This document shows positions 7,700 through 16,379 of a DNA stretch of 64,000 nt, in pieces. The notes beneath the pieces were generated by a model. The model saw only the letters and a program-made list of their open reading frames with translations, made no database searches and was not told where the DNA came from. This stretch comes from an uncultured Veillonella sp. (lineage in GTDB: Bacteria; Bacillota; Negativicutes; Veillonellales; Veillonellaceae), in NCBI GenBank assembly GCA_900549805.1, contig URPV01000001.1:1-64000 (forward strand), given 5' to 3'. How positions within the stretch are numbered: position 1 is the first letter of the stretch; each line of letters opens with the position of its first letter. The position numbers and the translations under genes are program-made.

Positions 7700-9460
7700 A
7701 TGGATGATGTACTTGTAAAGGGGAGCCAGGTCTATAAGGTATTTAAGGATGCGGATGGGTCTGATTTAGTGGCCCTAGACCATGTGGATATAGAGATTCA
7801 CAAGGGGCAGATGACAGCTCTTATCGGACCTGATGGGGCCGGCAAGACTACCTTTATGCGCCTAGTTTGTGGCCTTATGGTAGCTGACGACGGCGACTTA
7901 GAGGCCTTTGGCCTATCTGTGAAAGACCATAGCCAGGAGGTTCAGGACCAACTATCCTATATGCCACAGAAGTTTGGTCTTTACGAGGACTTGTCTGTCA
8001 TGGAGAATATGAATCTCTATGCAGACCTTCATGGCGTGCCTAAGGAAATTCGGCCTAAGCGCTTTAACCGCCTCTTGACCATGATGGGGCTAGACCAATT
8101 TACTAGCAGACTAGCTGGTAAGCTGTCCGGTGGTATGAAGCAAAAGTTAGGCTTGGCCTGCACCCTGGTCCGGTCTCCTAAGCTCTTAATCTTAGATGAG
8201 CCGACAGTAGGCGTAGACCCTCTCTCTAGGCGGGAGCTGTGGGAAGTCTTACAGGAACTGGTCAAGGCTGAAGACTTGTCTGTTTTGGTGTCCACCGCCT
8301 ATATGGATGAAGCAGCCCAGTGTGACTGGGTGTATATGATGAACAAGGGCCATATATTAGCTGCTAATGAGCCTACGATCTTGGCCCAGGAGGCCCAAGG
8401 CCGATGCTTTGAAGCTAAGCCGCCTCAGGGATTGCCTACGCGGGTCTTGCAGAGTCGACTCTTGGATGATCCTAGAGTGGCCGATGCGGTTCCATCCCAT
8501 GGCTTGGTCCGCTTTATTACGCGTGAATTGGGGGACTCTGTACCCTGGTTAGCCCCCCTTGGGGTTACCGTAGAAGCGGTCCCTTCTAGTCTGGAGGACA
8601 CCTTTATGATGACCCTCCGTCAAGCCCAGGCTGGGTTAGCGCCAAAGGAGCCTTCTCAAGACCTATCGTATGTTGGGATAAGACCTGAAGAGCTTCCGTC
8701 TTTCCAGGTGAATCTAGAGGCTAACCCCGTAGTCATCATGGTAGACCATGTGGTCAAGAAGTTCGGCGATTTTGTAGCCGTAGACCACACGACCTTTGAT
8801 GTTCATCAGGGGGAAATCTTTGGCCTTTTAGGTCCAAACGGGGCTGGCAAGACCACCACCTTTAAGATGCTCTGTGGCCTATCACCGGCTACTGAGGGAG
8901 CCCTGTCCGTGGTGGGTGTGGACCTACGAACCGCCCGGACGGAGGCGCGGGCCAATATTGGCTATGTGGCTCAAAAGTTCTCCCTCTATGGTGCCTTTAC
9001 GGTCTATGAAAACCTCCGCTTTTTCGGTGGTGCCTATGGCTTGTCAGGACAGGCCCTCAAGGACCGCATCGAAGAACTGTTGGTGGAATTCGACCTGGCC
9101 TCCAAGCGGAATGTTGCGGCAGACCTACTGTCTACGGGGTATAAGCAACGCTTGTCTATGGCGGCGGGTCTCATCCATAAGCCGTCTATCCTCTTTTTGG
9201 ATGAACCGACCTCTGGTATCGATCCCTTGGCTCGTCGGGCCTTTTGGCAGCGGATTACCCGCTTAGCCGCAGAGGGAACGACTATCATCATTACCACCCA
9301 CTTCATGGAGGAAGCAGAATATTGCGATCGCTTTATCATCCAGGACCGGGGCAAGCTCTTAATTCTAGGGAGACCATCACAGGTTCGGCAAGAGATGGGG
9401 GCCCCTCAGGCAGATATGAATGAGATCTTTATTCGCATTGTTGAAGAGGCAAGGGGGTGA
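7700..9460 (+). CDS. ABC-2 exporter ATP-binding protein with two fused nucleotide-binding domains (YbhF-like)
   Basis: A 586-residue cytoplasmic protein with two ATPase domains. The first has Walker A GPDGAGKTT near 42-50, signature LSGGMKQK and DEPTVGVD; its switch histidine position reads STAYMDE, so this site is probably the weaker one. The second has GPNGAGKTTT near 378, signature LSTGYKQR, DEPTSGID and a proper switch histidine in TTHFMEEAE. The LSTGY variant is usual in the second half of YbhF-type proteins. It powers the two permeases encoded downstream. It starts 9 bases after the adaptor gene. Confidence 0.92.
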   Translation: MDDVLVKGSQVYKVFKDADGSDLVALDHVDIEIHKGQMTALIGPDGAGKTTFMRLVCGLMVADDGDLEAFGLSVKDHSQEVQDQLSYMPQKFGLYEDLSVMENMNLYADLHGVPKEIRPKRFNRLLTMMGLDQFTSRLAGKLSGGMKQKLGLACTLVRSPKLLILDEPTVGVDPLSRRELWEVLQELVKAEDLSVLVSTAYMDEAAQCDWVYMMNKGHILAANEPTILAQEAQGRCFEAKPPQGLPTRVLQSRLLDDPRVADAVPSHGLVRFITRELGDSVPWLAPLGVTVEAVPSSLEDTFMMTLRQAQAGLAPKEPSQDLSYVGIRPEELPSFQVNLEANPVVIMVDHVVKKFGDFVAVDHTTFDVHQGEIFGLLGPNGAGKTTTFKMLCGLSPATEGALSVVGVDLRTARTEARANIGYVAQKFSLYGAFTVYENLRFFGGAYGLSGQALKDRIEELLVEFDLASKRNVAADLLSTGYKQRLSMAAGLIHKPSILFLDEPTSGIDPLARRAFWQRITRLAAEGTTIIITTHFMEEAEYCDRFIIQDRGKLLILGRPSQVRQEMGAPQADMNEIFIRIVEEARG

Positions 9461-9464
9461 GTTT

Positions 9465-10589
9465 ATGAATCCATCGTTACAGAGGCTAGGTGCCTTGATT
9501 CGCAAGGAGTTTAGCCAATTGATTAGGGATAACTCTACCCTCCTCATGGGCATTGTCCTCCCCCTTATTTTGATCCTTATCATAGGCTACGGCATGTCTC
9601 TAGATGTTAAACATGTGCCTATGGCTGTGGTTTTGGAGGATAATTCCCCGACGGCCCGCCAGATGGTTAACTTTACGGAAGGGTCGGAATATTTTAATCC
9701 TACCTATGTCTATGATGTGAAAAAGGCTAGCCAGCTACTACAGGGCCATCATGTGGATGCTATCTTGGTGGTGCCTCCTGATTTTTCCTCTAAGCTTACG
9801 GTTGGAGATGCTCGGCTTCAGCTAATCCTCAACGGTGGGGATGCCACTACGGCCCAAGTGACAGGGGCTTATGTGTCGGCAGCAGTCCTCTCTAAGGTGA
9901 CCCAAGCCCAAGCGGCTGTTACCGCTGGTAACCAAGGCTATGGAGCTGTCACTGTAGATAGTCGCCTTTGGTTTAATGATGCCAACACCTCCACCTGGTT
10001 CTTTGTACCAGGTATTCTCATGCTGGTACTGACCATTACGGGTGTCTTTCTGACGGCTGTGGTCATGGCTCGAGAGTGGGAGCGGGGAACATTTGAGTCC
10101 CTCTTCGTTACCCCCGTCAGGGTTTGGGAGATTATCCTAGCTAAGATGCTTCCTTATTTTCTTGTGGCCGTAGGGGGTCTAGTTCTCTGTCTCCTAGCAG
10201 GACGTATCCTCTATGATCTTCCTATGCGGGGGTCTATGGTTCTCATTTTGGGAACCTCTATGCTTTACCTACTGGTAGCCCTCTGTATCGGTTTGGTTAT
10301 TTCCGCCGTCACCAAGAGTCAGTTCGTGGCTTGTCAGATGTCCATTTATGTGAGTTTCCTGCCATCCGTTATGCTATCTGGTTTTATCTTTGACCTTCAT
10401 TCGGAACCGGCTGTCATCGCGCTCATATCTCAGGCCTTTCCGACTACCTACTACTTACAGCTCTTGAAGTCTCTACTTCTCGTGGGTAATGACTGGCATT
10501 TGATCATCAAAAATTCCCTGATTCTCTTTGGTTACCTCTTGGTCTTCTTTGGACTGACCTTCTGGTTGACTAGAAAGAAGGTGGATTGA
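9465..10589 (+). CDS. ABC-2 type permease (YbhS-like)
   Basis: A 374-residue permease with one N-terminal helix (about residues 26-46), a large extracytoplasmic domain, then five more helices in the C-terminal half. The conserved MAREWERGTFESLFVTPV segment matches the coupling region of the ABC-2 family. ATG 9465 follows GGGGGTGAG directly after the ATPase stop, giving 374 residues; an earlier in-frame start at 9420 would overlap the ATPase gene and has no site. It likely pairs with the next permease as a heterodimer. Exported compound unknown; related systems handle drugs or cationic compounds. Confidence 0.88.
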   Translation: MNPSLQRLGALIRKEFSQLIRDNSTLLMGIVLPLILILIIGYGMSLDVKHVPMAVVLEDNSPTARQMVNFTEGSEYFNPTYVYDVKKASQLLQGHHVDAILVVPPDFSSKLTVGDARLQLILNGGDATTAQVTGAYVSAAVLSKVTQAQAAVTAGNQGYGAVTVDSRLWFNDANTSTWFFVPGILMLVLTITGVFLTAVVMAREWERGTFESLFVTPVRVWEIILAKMLPYFLVAVGGLVLCLLAGRILYDLPMRGSMVLILGTSMLYLLVALCIGLVISAVTKSQFVACQMSIYVSFLPSVMLSGFIFDLHSEPAVIALISQAFPTTYYLQLLKSLLLVGNDWHLIIKNSLILFGYLLVFFGLTFWLTRKKVD

Positions 10590-11686
10590 TGCGCTGGCAA
10601 CAATTGAAATATATGTTCCAAAAGGAAATCCTATCCCTCCTTAAGGATCCACGCCTTCGTTTTATCTTGCTTATGGGGGTTATCATTCAAGGGTTCCTCT
10701 TTGGCTATGCGGCAAACTATGACCTAGTTCGAGCCCCTTATGTGGTGGTGGACCAGTCCCACAGCCGGGCCAGTCGAGATATGATGGCCCACGTGGAGGC
10801 AACAGGTATTTTTCACCGGGTGGCTCTTCTGGGCAATGTGAATGACGTAGGTCCCATGATTGAATCGGAAGAGGCCCTTTTTGCCCTTGTTTTTCCTCAG
10901 GATTTTGAGGATAAGATTGAAGGTGGGCAGGCGGCCCCTATGCAAATACTTCTAGATGGGCGCAATCCATCCATAGCGGGTCGTATTGAGGCTTATATAG
11001 GTTCCATGGTGGCCTCCTATAATGAGGGTCATGGATTGACTAGCCCTGTGACAGTTATGACTCGGACCTGGTACAATCCTAACCAAATTTCCCGTTGGAA
11101 CTTCCTCCCATCCTTAATCGCTATGATCTCTTTTATCCAGATTATCATGCTAGCCGGTATGTCTGTGGCCAAGGAACGGGAGCAGGGGACCTTTGATCAA
11201 CTCCTAGTGACGCCCTTAACGCAGTCTGAAATTCTCCTGGGTAAGGCTTTGGCGCCTATGGTAGTGGGGATTGTCCAATCGTCCATCCTCTTTCTTCTAT
11301 CCCGTTTTTGGTTTCAAGTCCCTGTGGGAGGGTCATTCTGGGCCATTCTGGCGGTCATCTCAGTTTTTGCTCTGTCTGCTACGGGTTTTGGCTTGATTTT
11401 GTCCTCCTTAGCCCGTAATATGCAGCAGGTTTTGGTTTATATTCTGGTCTCCGTATTACCCCTAGTTCTCTTGTCTGGCGTTGCGACACCGGTTCATAAT
11501 ATGCCCCTCTTTCTCCAGTACCTGACCTATATAGATCCCCTTCGCTTTGCAGTTGATGCGGTTCGTCGCATCTACTTGGAAGGGGCAAGCCTAGTGGATG
11601 TGGCTTGGGACTTTGTCCCTATGCTGGCTGTGGCAGCTGTAACTTTACCACTGGCGGCTTGGCTCTTTAGGAATAAGGCCCAATAG
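10589..11686 (+). CDS. ABC-2 type permease (YbhR-like)
   Basis: A 365-residue partner permease with the same plan: an N-terminal helix, an extracytoplasmic domain and a C-terminal membrane bundle with AKEREQGTFDQLLVTPL before it. Its ATG overlaps the TGA of the previous gene (TGATG), which implies translational coupling. With the adaptor and double ATPase it completes a YbhGFSR-like efflux unit. The sequence gives no clue to the substrate. Confidence 0.88.
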   Translation: MRWQQLKYMFQKEILSLLKDPRLRFILLMGVIIQGFLFGYAANYDLVRAPYVVVDQSHSRASRDMMAHVEATGIFHRVALLGNVNDVGPMIESEEALFALVFPQDFEDKIEGGQAAPMQILLDGRNPSIAGRIEAYIGSMVASYNEGHGLTSPVTVMTRTWYNPNQISRWNFLPSLIAMISFIQIIMLAGMSVAKEREQGTFDQLLVTPLTQSEILLGKALAPMVVGIVQSSILFLLSRFWFQVPVGGSFWAILAVISVFALSATGFGLILSSLARNMQQVLVYILVSVLPLVLLSGVATPVHNMPLFLQYLTYIDPLRFAVDAVRRIYLEGASLVDVAWDFVPMLAVAAVTLPLAAWLFRNKAQ

Positions 11687-11701
11687 GTTTACTGGGCCCT
11701 T
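11676..11701 (+). terminator. Weak hairpin at the end of the ABC-2 operon
   Basis: AAGGCCCA pairs with TGGGCCCTT across a 10-base loop, overlapping the permease stop codon. There is no clear T-run, so termination may be partial. Confidence 0.4.
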
Positions 11702-11853
11702 GATTGAATGAGTGGTCCTAGATTGAATGAGTGATCTTAGATTGGCTAGATACATCCTATTTGGGTAATGAGTTCTGTTGACATATCGAAAATATTAAAT
11801 TAAGATTAGGGCAGATTACTATACTAGTAGTTCCTAGCGACAAGGAGGTCTCT

Positions 11854-12240
11854 ATGAATTTAGATAAATTTCAACCCTATGCCCTAGCTCTTTTGCGGAT
11901 TATTGTGGGCTACATGCTCTTATTGCACGGCTTGGATAAGACCTTTGGTATCTTTGGGGGCTCTGTGCCCTTGGAATCCCTCTTTGGGGTGGGCGGCATC
12001 ATCGAATTGGTGACGGGCTTACTCATCTTAGTGGGGCTCTTTACCCGTGCGGCAGCCTTCTTGGCATCTGGCCAAATGGCTTATGCCTACTTCTTTATCC
12101 ACAGTGCAGGAGGACAATTCTTCTTCCCTATGCTCAATAAGGGTGAGTTGGCTTTGACCTTTTCCTTGGTCTTCTTCTTCTTAATCTTCGCTGGACCTGG
12201 GGCCCTTGCCTTGGGCAACCATATATTCTTTAAAAAATAG
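11854..12240 (+). CDS. DoxX-family membrane protein
   Basis: A 128-residue protein with four predicted membrane helices and the family's opening LLRIIVGYMLLLHGLDK and a central GGIIELVTGLLILVGLFTR. DoxX-type proteins are small inner-membrane proteins tied to redox or thiol stress in some bacteria, but their reaction is unresolved. A perfect AAGGAGGT site precedes the ATG. It stands alone and is closed by a terminator. Confidence 0.88.
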   Translation: MNLDKFQPYALALLRIIVGYMLLLHGLDKTFGIFGGSVPLESLFGVGGIIELVTGLLILVGLFTRAAAFLASGQMAYAYFFIHSAGGQFFFPMLNKGELALTFSLVFFFLIFAGPGALALGNHIFFKK

Positions 12241-12268
12241 CATGAAGTAGAATCTATGGCTTTTGAGT

Positions 12269-12295
12269 GGACATCCATCTGGATGTCCTTTTTTC
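12269..12295 (+). terminator. Intrinsic terminator after the DoxX gene
   Basis: GGACATCC pairs with GGATGTCC around a 4-base loop and runs into T-rich sequence. Confidence 0.88.
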
Positions 12296-12359
12296 TAGCC
12301 CCTCTAGGGGAAAAGTAGGTATAATGAGATATAGGATTTAGGAAAAGGAGTAGTTTACT

Positions 12360-12683
12360 ATGGCAAGACGACAAGAACCAGTAGAGATTAAAATCGTGAC
12401 TGTTGATATGGGGAAAACAGGCCTGTTTGTGGCGACATCTGTGGAGACGGGCGACTTGGTAGGACAAATGACCTTCTCTTTGGAGGCTAAGGTTATGACC
12501 GTCCCTCATACCTATGTGGAGCCTGACTATGAAGGACAAGGGGTCGCTGGTAAATTGACGGCCTTTATGATCGACTATGCCAAAAAGAAGGGCTATCAAG
12601 TGGTCCCTGAATGCTCTTACGTAGCAGTTTATTTTGAGCGTCATCAAGATTTGGTGGAGGGTATTTGGGAGCGAAACGCATAA
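12360..12683 (+). CDS. Small GNAT-type N-acetyltransferase (YjdJ/NATD1-like)
   Basis: A 107-residue single-domain protein of the short GNAT family (also called Gcn5-related YjdJ). The acetyl-CoA binding region reads TYVEPDYEGQGVAGKLTAFMIDYAK, with the Q/R-x-x-G-x-A pattern, and the typical end VVPECSYVAVYFERH follows. Substrates of this short family are not known. AAAAGGAG lies upstream. The gene precedes apt by about 60 bases and may be read with it. Confidence 0.85.
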   Translation: MARRQEPVEIKIVTVDMGKTGLFVATSVETGDLVGQMTFSLEAKVMTVPHTYVEPDYEGQGVAGKLTAFMIDYAKKKGYQVVPECSYVAVYFERHQDLVEGIWERNA

Positions 12684-12744
12684 GTACTCATTCCTAGGAG
12701 GGAAGGTGTAGGATGTCACTTGTTGACAGTAGAAAGGAGGAATC

Positions 12745-13275
12745 ATGGAATCTCAAGATAGAGCCTATATAGAATCCCTGGTGCGGGCTATTCCCGATTT
12801 TCCACAACCTGGTATTATCTTTCGAGACATTACTACGGTCATAAAGGATGCTAAGGGATTCGCAATCATCATGGATGACTTAGTGGATCGCTATAGGGAA
12901 CAACATATCGACTATGTTATGGGAGCTGAGGCACGGGGCTTTATCTTTGGTGCAGCTCTGGCTTATGCTATCGGTGCCGGCTTTGTGCCAGCTCGTAAGC
13001 CCGGTAAGTTGCCTGCTCAGGTCTTGTCTGTTTCCTACGACCTAGAGTATGGATCTAATAGCATCGAGGTCCATAAGGATGCTATCCATAAAGGGGCCCG
13101 TGTTCTACTCGTGGATGATCTCTTGGCGACCGGGGGGACGGCTAAAGCCATGATCCAATTGGTGGAAGAACTAGGAGCCCAAGTGGTGGAATTGGCCTTT
13201 GTCATTGCGTTGGCAGAACTCAAGGGGCGAGACCTTCTAGCGCCTTATTCCGTATACTCCCAGTTGACTTACTGA
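12745..13275 (+). CDS. apt: Adenine phosphoribosyltransferase
   Basis: Converts adenine and PRPP to AMP in purine salvage. The 176-residue length is standard. The N-terminal IPDFPQPGIIFRDITTV segment, the AEARGFIFG loop, KPGKLP, and the PRPP-binding loop LLVDDLLATGGTAKA are all present. GAAAGGAGG lies just upstream of the ATG. It links the window's nucleotide salvage functions with guaA and the NCS2 permease further along, though they are not clustered. Confidence 0.95.
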   Translation: MESQDRAYIESLVRAIPDFPQPGIIFRDITTVIKDAKGFAIIMDDLVDRYREQHIDYVMGAEARGFIFGAALAYAIGAGFVPARKPGKLPAQVLSVSYDLEYGSNSIEVHKDAIHKGARVLLVDDLLATGGTAKAMIQLVEELGAQVVELAFVIALAELKGRDLLAPYSVYSQLTY

Positions 13276-13675
13276 AAGCTGGATAGCTATAGCTGAGGGG
13301 CCAGCTAGACCTGAGGCGCCAAATATACTTATTGAAGGCCAAGGTTAAGTCTAGTTTTTGCCTGTTATGAAATCCCTAGGAAATGGTAAGGAATTGTTTA
13401 TAGAATACCCCTTGTTTCGTAATAAGTATTGGCTATTATATAGACATCCCTTTTAAACACACAATACACACTCTCAAACAGGAAAGAGCTCCTACTTCGG
13501 TAGGGGCTCTTTTCTGTTTTTGGTCTATTGCTTGCTGTCATAGGGGACTGGTACTAGTGGGCATTACTTTTATATAATGTATTGATATTGGTCTATGCGT
13601 AAATTGTGTTTGACGGCAATCACTTTATCCCTTATTGTGTTGAGTATATAGATTGATTTTGAAAGAAGGCCCACC
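13276..13675 (+). other. 400-base intergenic gap with one terminator
   Basis: I see no coding sequence with a ribosome site here. The only clear structure is the apt terminator at 13478-13523. The first 200 bases hold short G/C patches but no recognisable RNA; the last 150 bases are AT-rich and should contain the promoter of the M20 peptidase gene. Confidence 0.6.
13478..13523 (+). terminator. Strong intrinsic terminator after apt
   Basis: A long stem (AACAGGAAAGAGC-CCTAC with a TTCG tetraloop and its complement) ends in a T-run. Confidence 0.88.
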
Positions 13676-14833
13676 ATGACGATGGAAGAAAAGATTTTTC
13701 AATACCTAGATAACCACGAACATGATATGATCCAATTCTGGAAGGACTTGGTTATGCATGAGTCTGGCTCTTTTGATAAGGTGGATTGTGATAAGACCCG
13801 AGACTTTCTCGTGGATCACTATAAGGCCTTAGGTGGTCAGGTTAGGACGACCGACTATAAAGAAGCAGGAGATATGATTATCGCCGACTTCAATCAAGAG
13901 GCTCCTGGGGCCCCTATTGTTTTCTCTGGTCACTATGATACGGTCTTCACCCATGGAGTAACCCGGGAACGCCCTTTCACCATTAAGGAGGGTAAAGCCT
14001 ATGGTCCTGGGGTGGTAGATATGAAAGGTGGCGTAGCCATGGCCTTCTTCTTGACCAAAGCTCTCTTGGCCAGTGGTTATAAGGCGCATCCTATCCGTCT
14101 GGTCTTTGTAGGCGATGAAGAGGTTGGCCACCAATATTCCACAGGGGTGGATGATTTCCGTGCTGCTGTACGGGGTGCGGCGGCCGCCTTTAACTTTGAA
14201 ACGGGCTATGAGGATAATGGCATCGTTACCGGTCGTAAGGGCGGAGCTAATGCCTACATAGATATCAAGGGCTTGGGTTCCCATGCAGGTATTGCCCCTG
14301 AAAAAGGGCGATCTGCAGTCCTAGAAATGGCCCACAAAATCATCGAAATTCAAGCTCTCACAGACTATGATCGAGGTATTACTTATAATGTGGGTATCGT
14401 TTCTGGAGGTACGGCTACTAACGCGGTCCCTGCAGAGGCCCATATGAAGGTGGATATTCGGGTTAAAAGCTTGAACCAACTAGAAGAGGTTAGGGATAAA
14501 CTCCAAGCTATTGTGGACCATGCTCATGTGGAGGGCACGTCTGCTCGTATGGAATTTAAGGTGGTTATGCCTCCTATGGAAACCACAGAAGGGGTGGCCC
14601 ATATGTTTAAGCTCTTGGAAGAGTCTGCTACAGAATTGGGTATGGGCCCTATCTACCAAAAGTATGTAGGTGGCGGGGCCGATTCTTCCTACGAAGCGGA
14701 TGAAGGCGTTCCAACCCTCTGTTCTGTAGGGGTGGCCGGCTACGGCAACCACACGGTAGACGAGTATGCTGTGGTAGCGACTATGAAGGAGCGAACCAAG
14801 CTCATCGCTAAAACCCTTCTAAAACTCAACTAG
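13676..14833 (+). CDS. M20-family metallopeptidase (carboxypeptidase G2-like)
   Basis: A 385-residue zinc-dependent amidase or peptidase. Metal ligands and catalytic residues of M20 proteins appear in order: FSGHYDTVF (His, Asp) near residue 83, VDMKGG near 117, GDEEVGH near 149 with the catalytic Glu, FETGYED (Glu) near 180, and a C-terminal GNHTVDE (His). A dimerisation lid lies at about 190-300 (GLGSHAGIAP). There is no signal peptide, so it acts in the cytoplasm. The CPG2-like order suggests release of a terminal glutamate or similar residue, but the substrate is uncertain. Confidence 0.88.
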   Translation: MTMEEKIFQYLDNHEHDMIQFWKDLVMHESGSFDKVDCDKTRDFLVDHYKALGGQVRTTDYKEAGDMIIADFNQEAPGAPIVFSGHYDTVFTHGVTRERPFTIKEGKAYGPGVVDMKGGVAMAFFLTKALLASGYKAHPIRLVFVGDEEVGHQYSTGVDDFRAAVRGAAAAFNFETGYEDNGIVTGRKGGANAYIDIKGLGSHAGIAPEKGRSAVLEMAHKIIEIQALTDYDRGITYNVGIVSGGTATNAVPAEAHMKVDIRVKSLNQLEEVRDKLQAIVDHAHVEGTSARMEFKVVMPPMETTEGVAHMFKLLEESATELGMGPIYQKYVGGGADSSYEADEGVPTLCSVGVAGYGNHTVDEYAVVATMKERTKLIAKTLLKLN

Positions 14834-14944
14834 GGTTGTTTGTTCCTAAGTAACCTATAGGTTGTTTGCGAACTTAGAATCTGCTTTTTTCTAGTGTTGT
14901 AGGGGCCATAAGTATGGCTCGCTTCTATGTGTTTAATAGGTGTT

Positions 14945-15814
14945 ATGTATATGATTCAAAGAGCTAAACGGTGGACGCTCCGCCTTGTCATCGCCCTTAT
15001 TATCTTAAGTCTCCTAGTAGGGGGGATTGCTGTGGCTGCCTGGTATGGATCTAGGTCCTATAAGGTGGTAGGGGTACCAGTTCTCAACTATCATCAGGTC
15101 AATGATAAGTATGTGACCCCCTTGACGATCCCCACTAAGACCTTTAGGGAACAAATGGATTACCTAACCTCCCATGGCTTCCATACCATTAGCATGGACC
15201 AACTCTATGCCTATTTGACAGAAGGGGCTGACCTGCCAGATAAGCCAGTTGTCATTACCTTTGATGATGGCTATATCGATAACTACGAAAACGTTCTACC
15301 TATCCTTAAACAACATGGCTTTACCGCCACCCTTTTTATGATAGGAGACGATATCAATAAGAGTCCTCGTTTCGTGACGGCTGACCAACTGCGGGCTATG
15401 GATGCTAATGGGTTTATTGTAGAAGGTCATACCTATACTCACCGCCGCCTACCAGACATTCCAGAAGGAGAACTTTACTCTGAGATGGTTAAGGGTAAGC
15501 AGGCTGTCGAGGCTGTTGTGGGCCACTCTGTGGATTACCTAGCCTATCCTGGTGGTTATAATAATGAGGCCGTCCGCAATGCGGCTCAAGCGGCCAACTA
15601 TAAGATGGCCTTTACAGTAGCGCCAGGTAATGTGCAACCAGGTGATGACCTCTATAAGCTCAATCGCCTAGCGATTTTTGAAAATGATGTTACCTATTAT
15701 AGCTTCCTCATCCGCCTCCACTATCCTGCGGTGGTAGATGCCCTTTGGTCCTGGCGGGACCAGCTCAGGGATTCTGGCCATCCTAACCTAGCTAAGATGG
15801 TGCCTCTTTTCTAA
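14945..15814 (+). CDS. Membrane-anchored polysaccharide deacetylase (NodB/IcaB-like)
   Basis: About 289 residues with an N-terminal signal anchor (about residues 12-35) that puts the enzyme on the outer face of the inner membrane. The NodB domain starts at PVLNYHQV; motif 1 is TFDDGYIDNYE (catalytic base and metal Asp), motif 2 is GHTYTHRRL (metal His pair), and AYPGG forms motif 3. It would remove N-acetyl groups from a glycan such as peptidoglycan or an exopolysaccharide. The start is uncertain: ATG 14945 and ATG 14951 both follow an AGGTG-like site. Confidence 0.88.
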   Translation: MYMIQRAKRWTLRLVIALIILSLLVGGIAVAAWYGSRSYKVVGVPVLNYHQVNDKYVTPLTIPTKTFREQMDYLTSHGFHTISMDQLYAYLTEGADLPDKPVVITFDDGYIDNYENVLPILKQHGFTATLFMIGDDINKSPRFVTADQLRAMDANGFIVEGHTYTHRRLPDIPEGELYSEMVKGKQAVEAVVGHSVDYLAYPGGYNNEAVRNAAQAANYKMAFTVAPGNVQPGDDLYKLNRLAIFENDVTYYSFLIRLHYPAVVDALWSWRDQLRDSGHPNLAKMVPLF

Positions 15815-15845
15815 AACCTGTCCTATGGTTTAAGTTTTTGCGTCT

Positions 15846-15887
15846 AGCCCCTCGGGAGATAGCCTCTATCTTCCGAGGGGCTTTTTG
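15846..15887 (+). terminator. Intrinsic terminator after the deacetylase gene
   Basis: AGCCCCTCGG-AGATAG pairs with CTATCT-CCGAGGGGCT and is followed by five T. Confidence 0.9.
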
Positions 15888-15971
15888 CTTGGCTGATGGG
15901 GCTTTCAGATGAAAATGCTAAGAAAATTTGATACAATAGAGGCAATGTATTTATTTCTTTTGGAGGAAGAC

Positions 15972-16310
15972 ATGGCAACATTACCAAACTGCCCAAAGTG
16001 TAACGAGGCATATACTTACGAGGATGGGCACATGCTCGTATGCCCTATGTGCGGCTACGAATGGACACAAGCGGATGCGGACGCAGCAGCAGAAGCCTTG
16101 CTCGTGCGTGATGCTAACGGCAATGTCCTACAAGATGGCGATACTGTAACCATCATCAAAGATCTCAAGGTGAGGGGGGCCTCTACCTTAAAGCAAGGTA
16201 CCCGGGTTAAAAATATACGCCTCGTAGCTGATAGCGATCACAATATCGATTGTAAGATTGATGGTTTTGGTGCTATGGCCTTAAAGTCTGAATTCGTTAA
16301 AAAGATCTAA
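15972..16310 (+). CDS. yjdM: YjdM/PhnA-type zinc-ribbon protein
   Basis: A 112-residue protein with an N-terminal zinc ribbon (Cys at about 7, 10, 24 and 27, pattern CPKC and CPMC) followed by the compact beta domain [25 protein letters not shown] and a conserved KSEFVKK end. The family was once named alkylphosphonate utilisation protein, but its role is unclear. The start at 15972 follows TTGGAGGA; the frame is open 21 codons upstream without a site. No phosphonate genes are nearby. Confidence 0.92.
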   Translation: MATLPNCPKCNEAYTYEDGHMLVCPMCGYEWTQADADAAAEALLVRDANGNVLQDGDTVTIIKDLKVRGASTLKQGTRVKNIRLVADSDHNIDCKIDGFGAMALKSEFVKKI

Positions 16311-16323
16311 ATTGTATGCACCA

Positions 16324-16355
16324 GACTAAGGTCCCTTAGGGCCTTAGTCTATTTT
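16324..16355 (+). terminator. Hairpin after yjdM
   Basis: GACTAAGG-CCC pairs with GGG-CCTTAGTC around TTA with one bulge. The tail (TATTTTCG) is only modestly T-rich. Confidence 0.6.
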
Positions 16356-16379
16356 CGTATAGGGAAGGAGGACCATTCT

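Noticed and set aside
12087..12746. A 219-codon minus-strand frame across DoxX and the GNAT gene
   Set aside because: It crosses a strong terminator and two real genes on the other strand; the product looks random.
13276..13477. A hidden small RNA such as 6S RNA after apt
   Set aside because: No long imperfect hairpin with a central bubble and no clear promoter could be traced.
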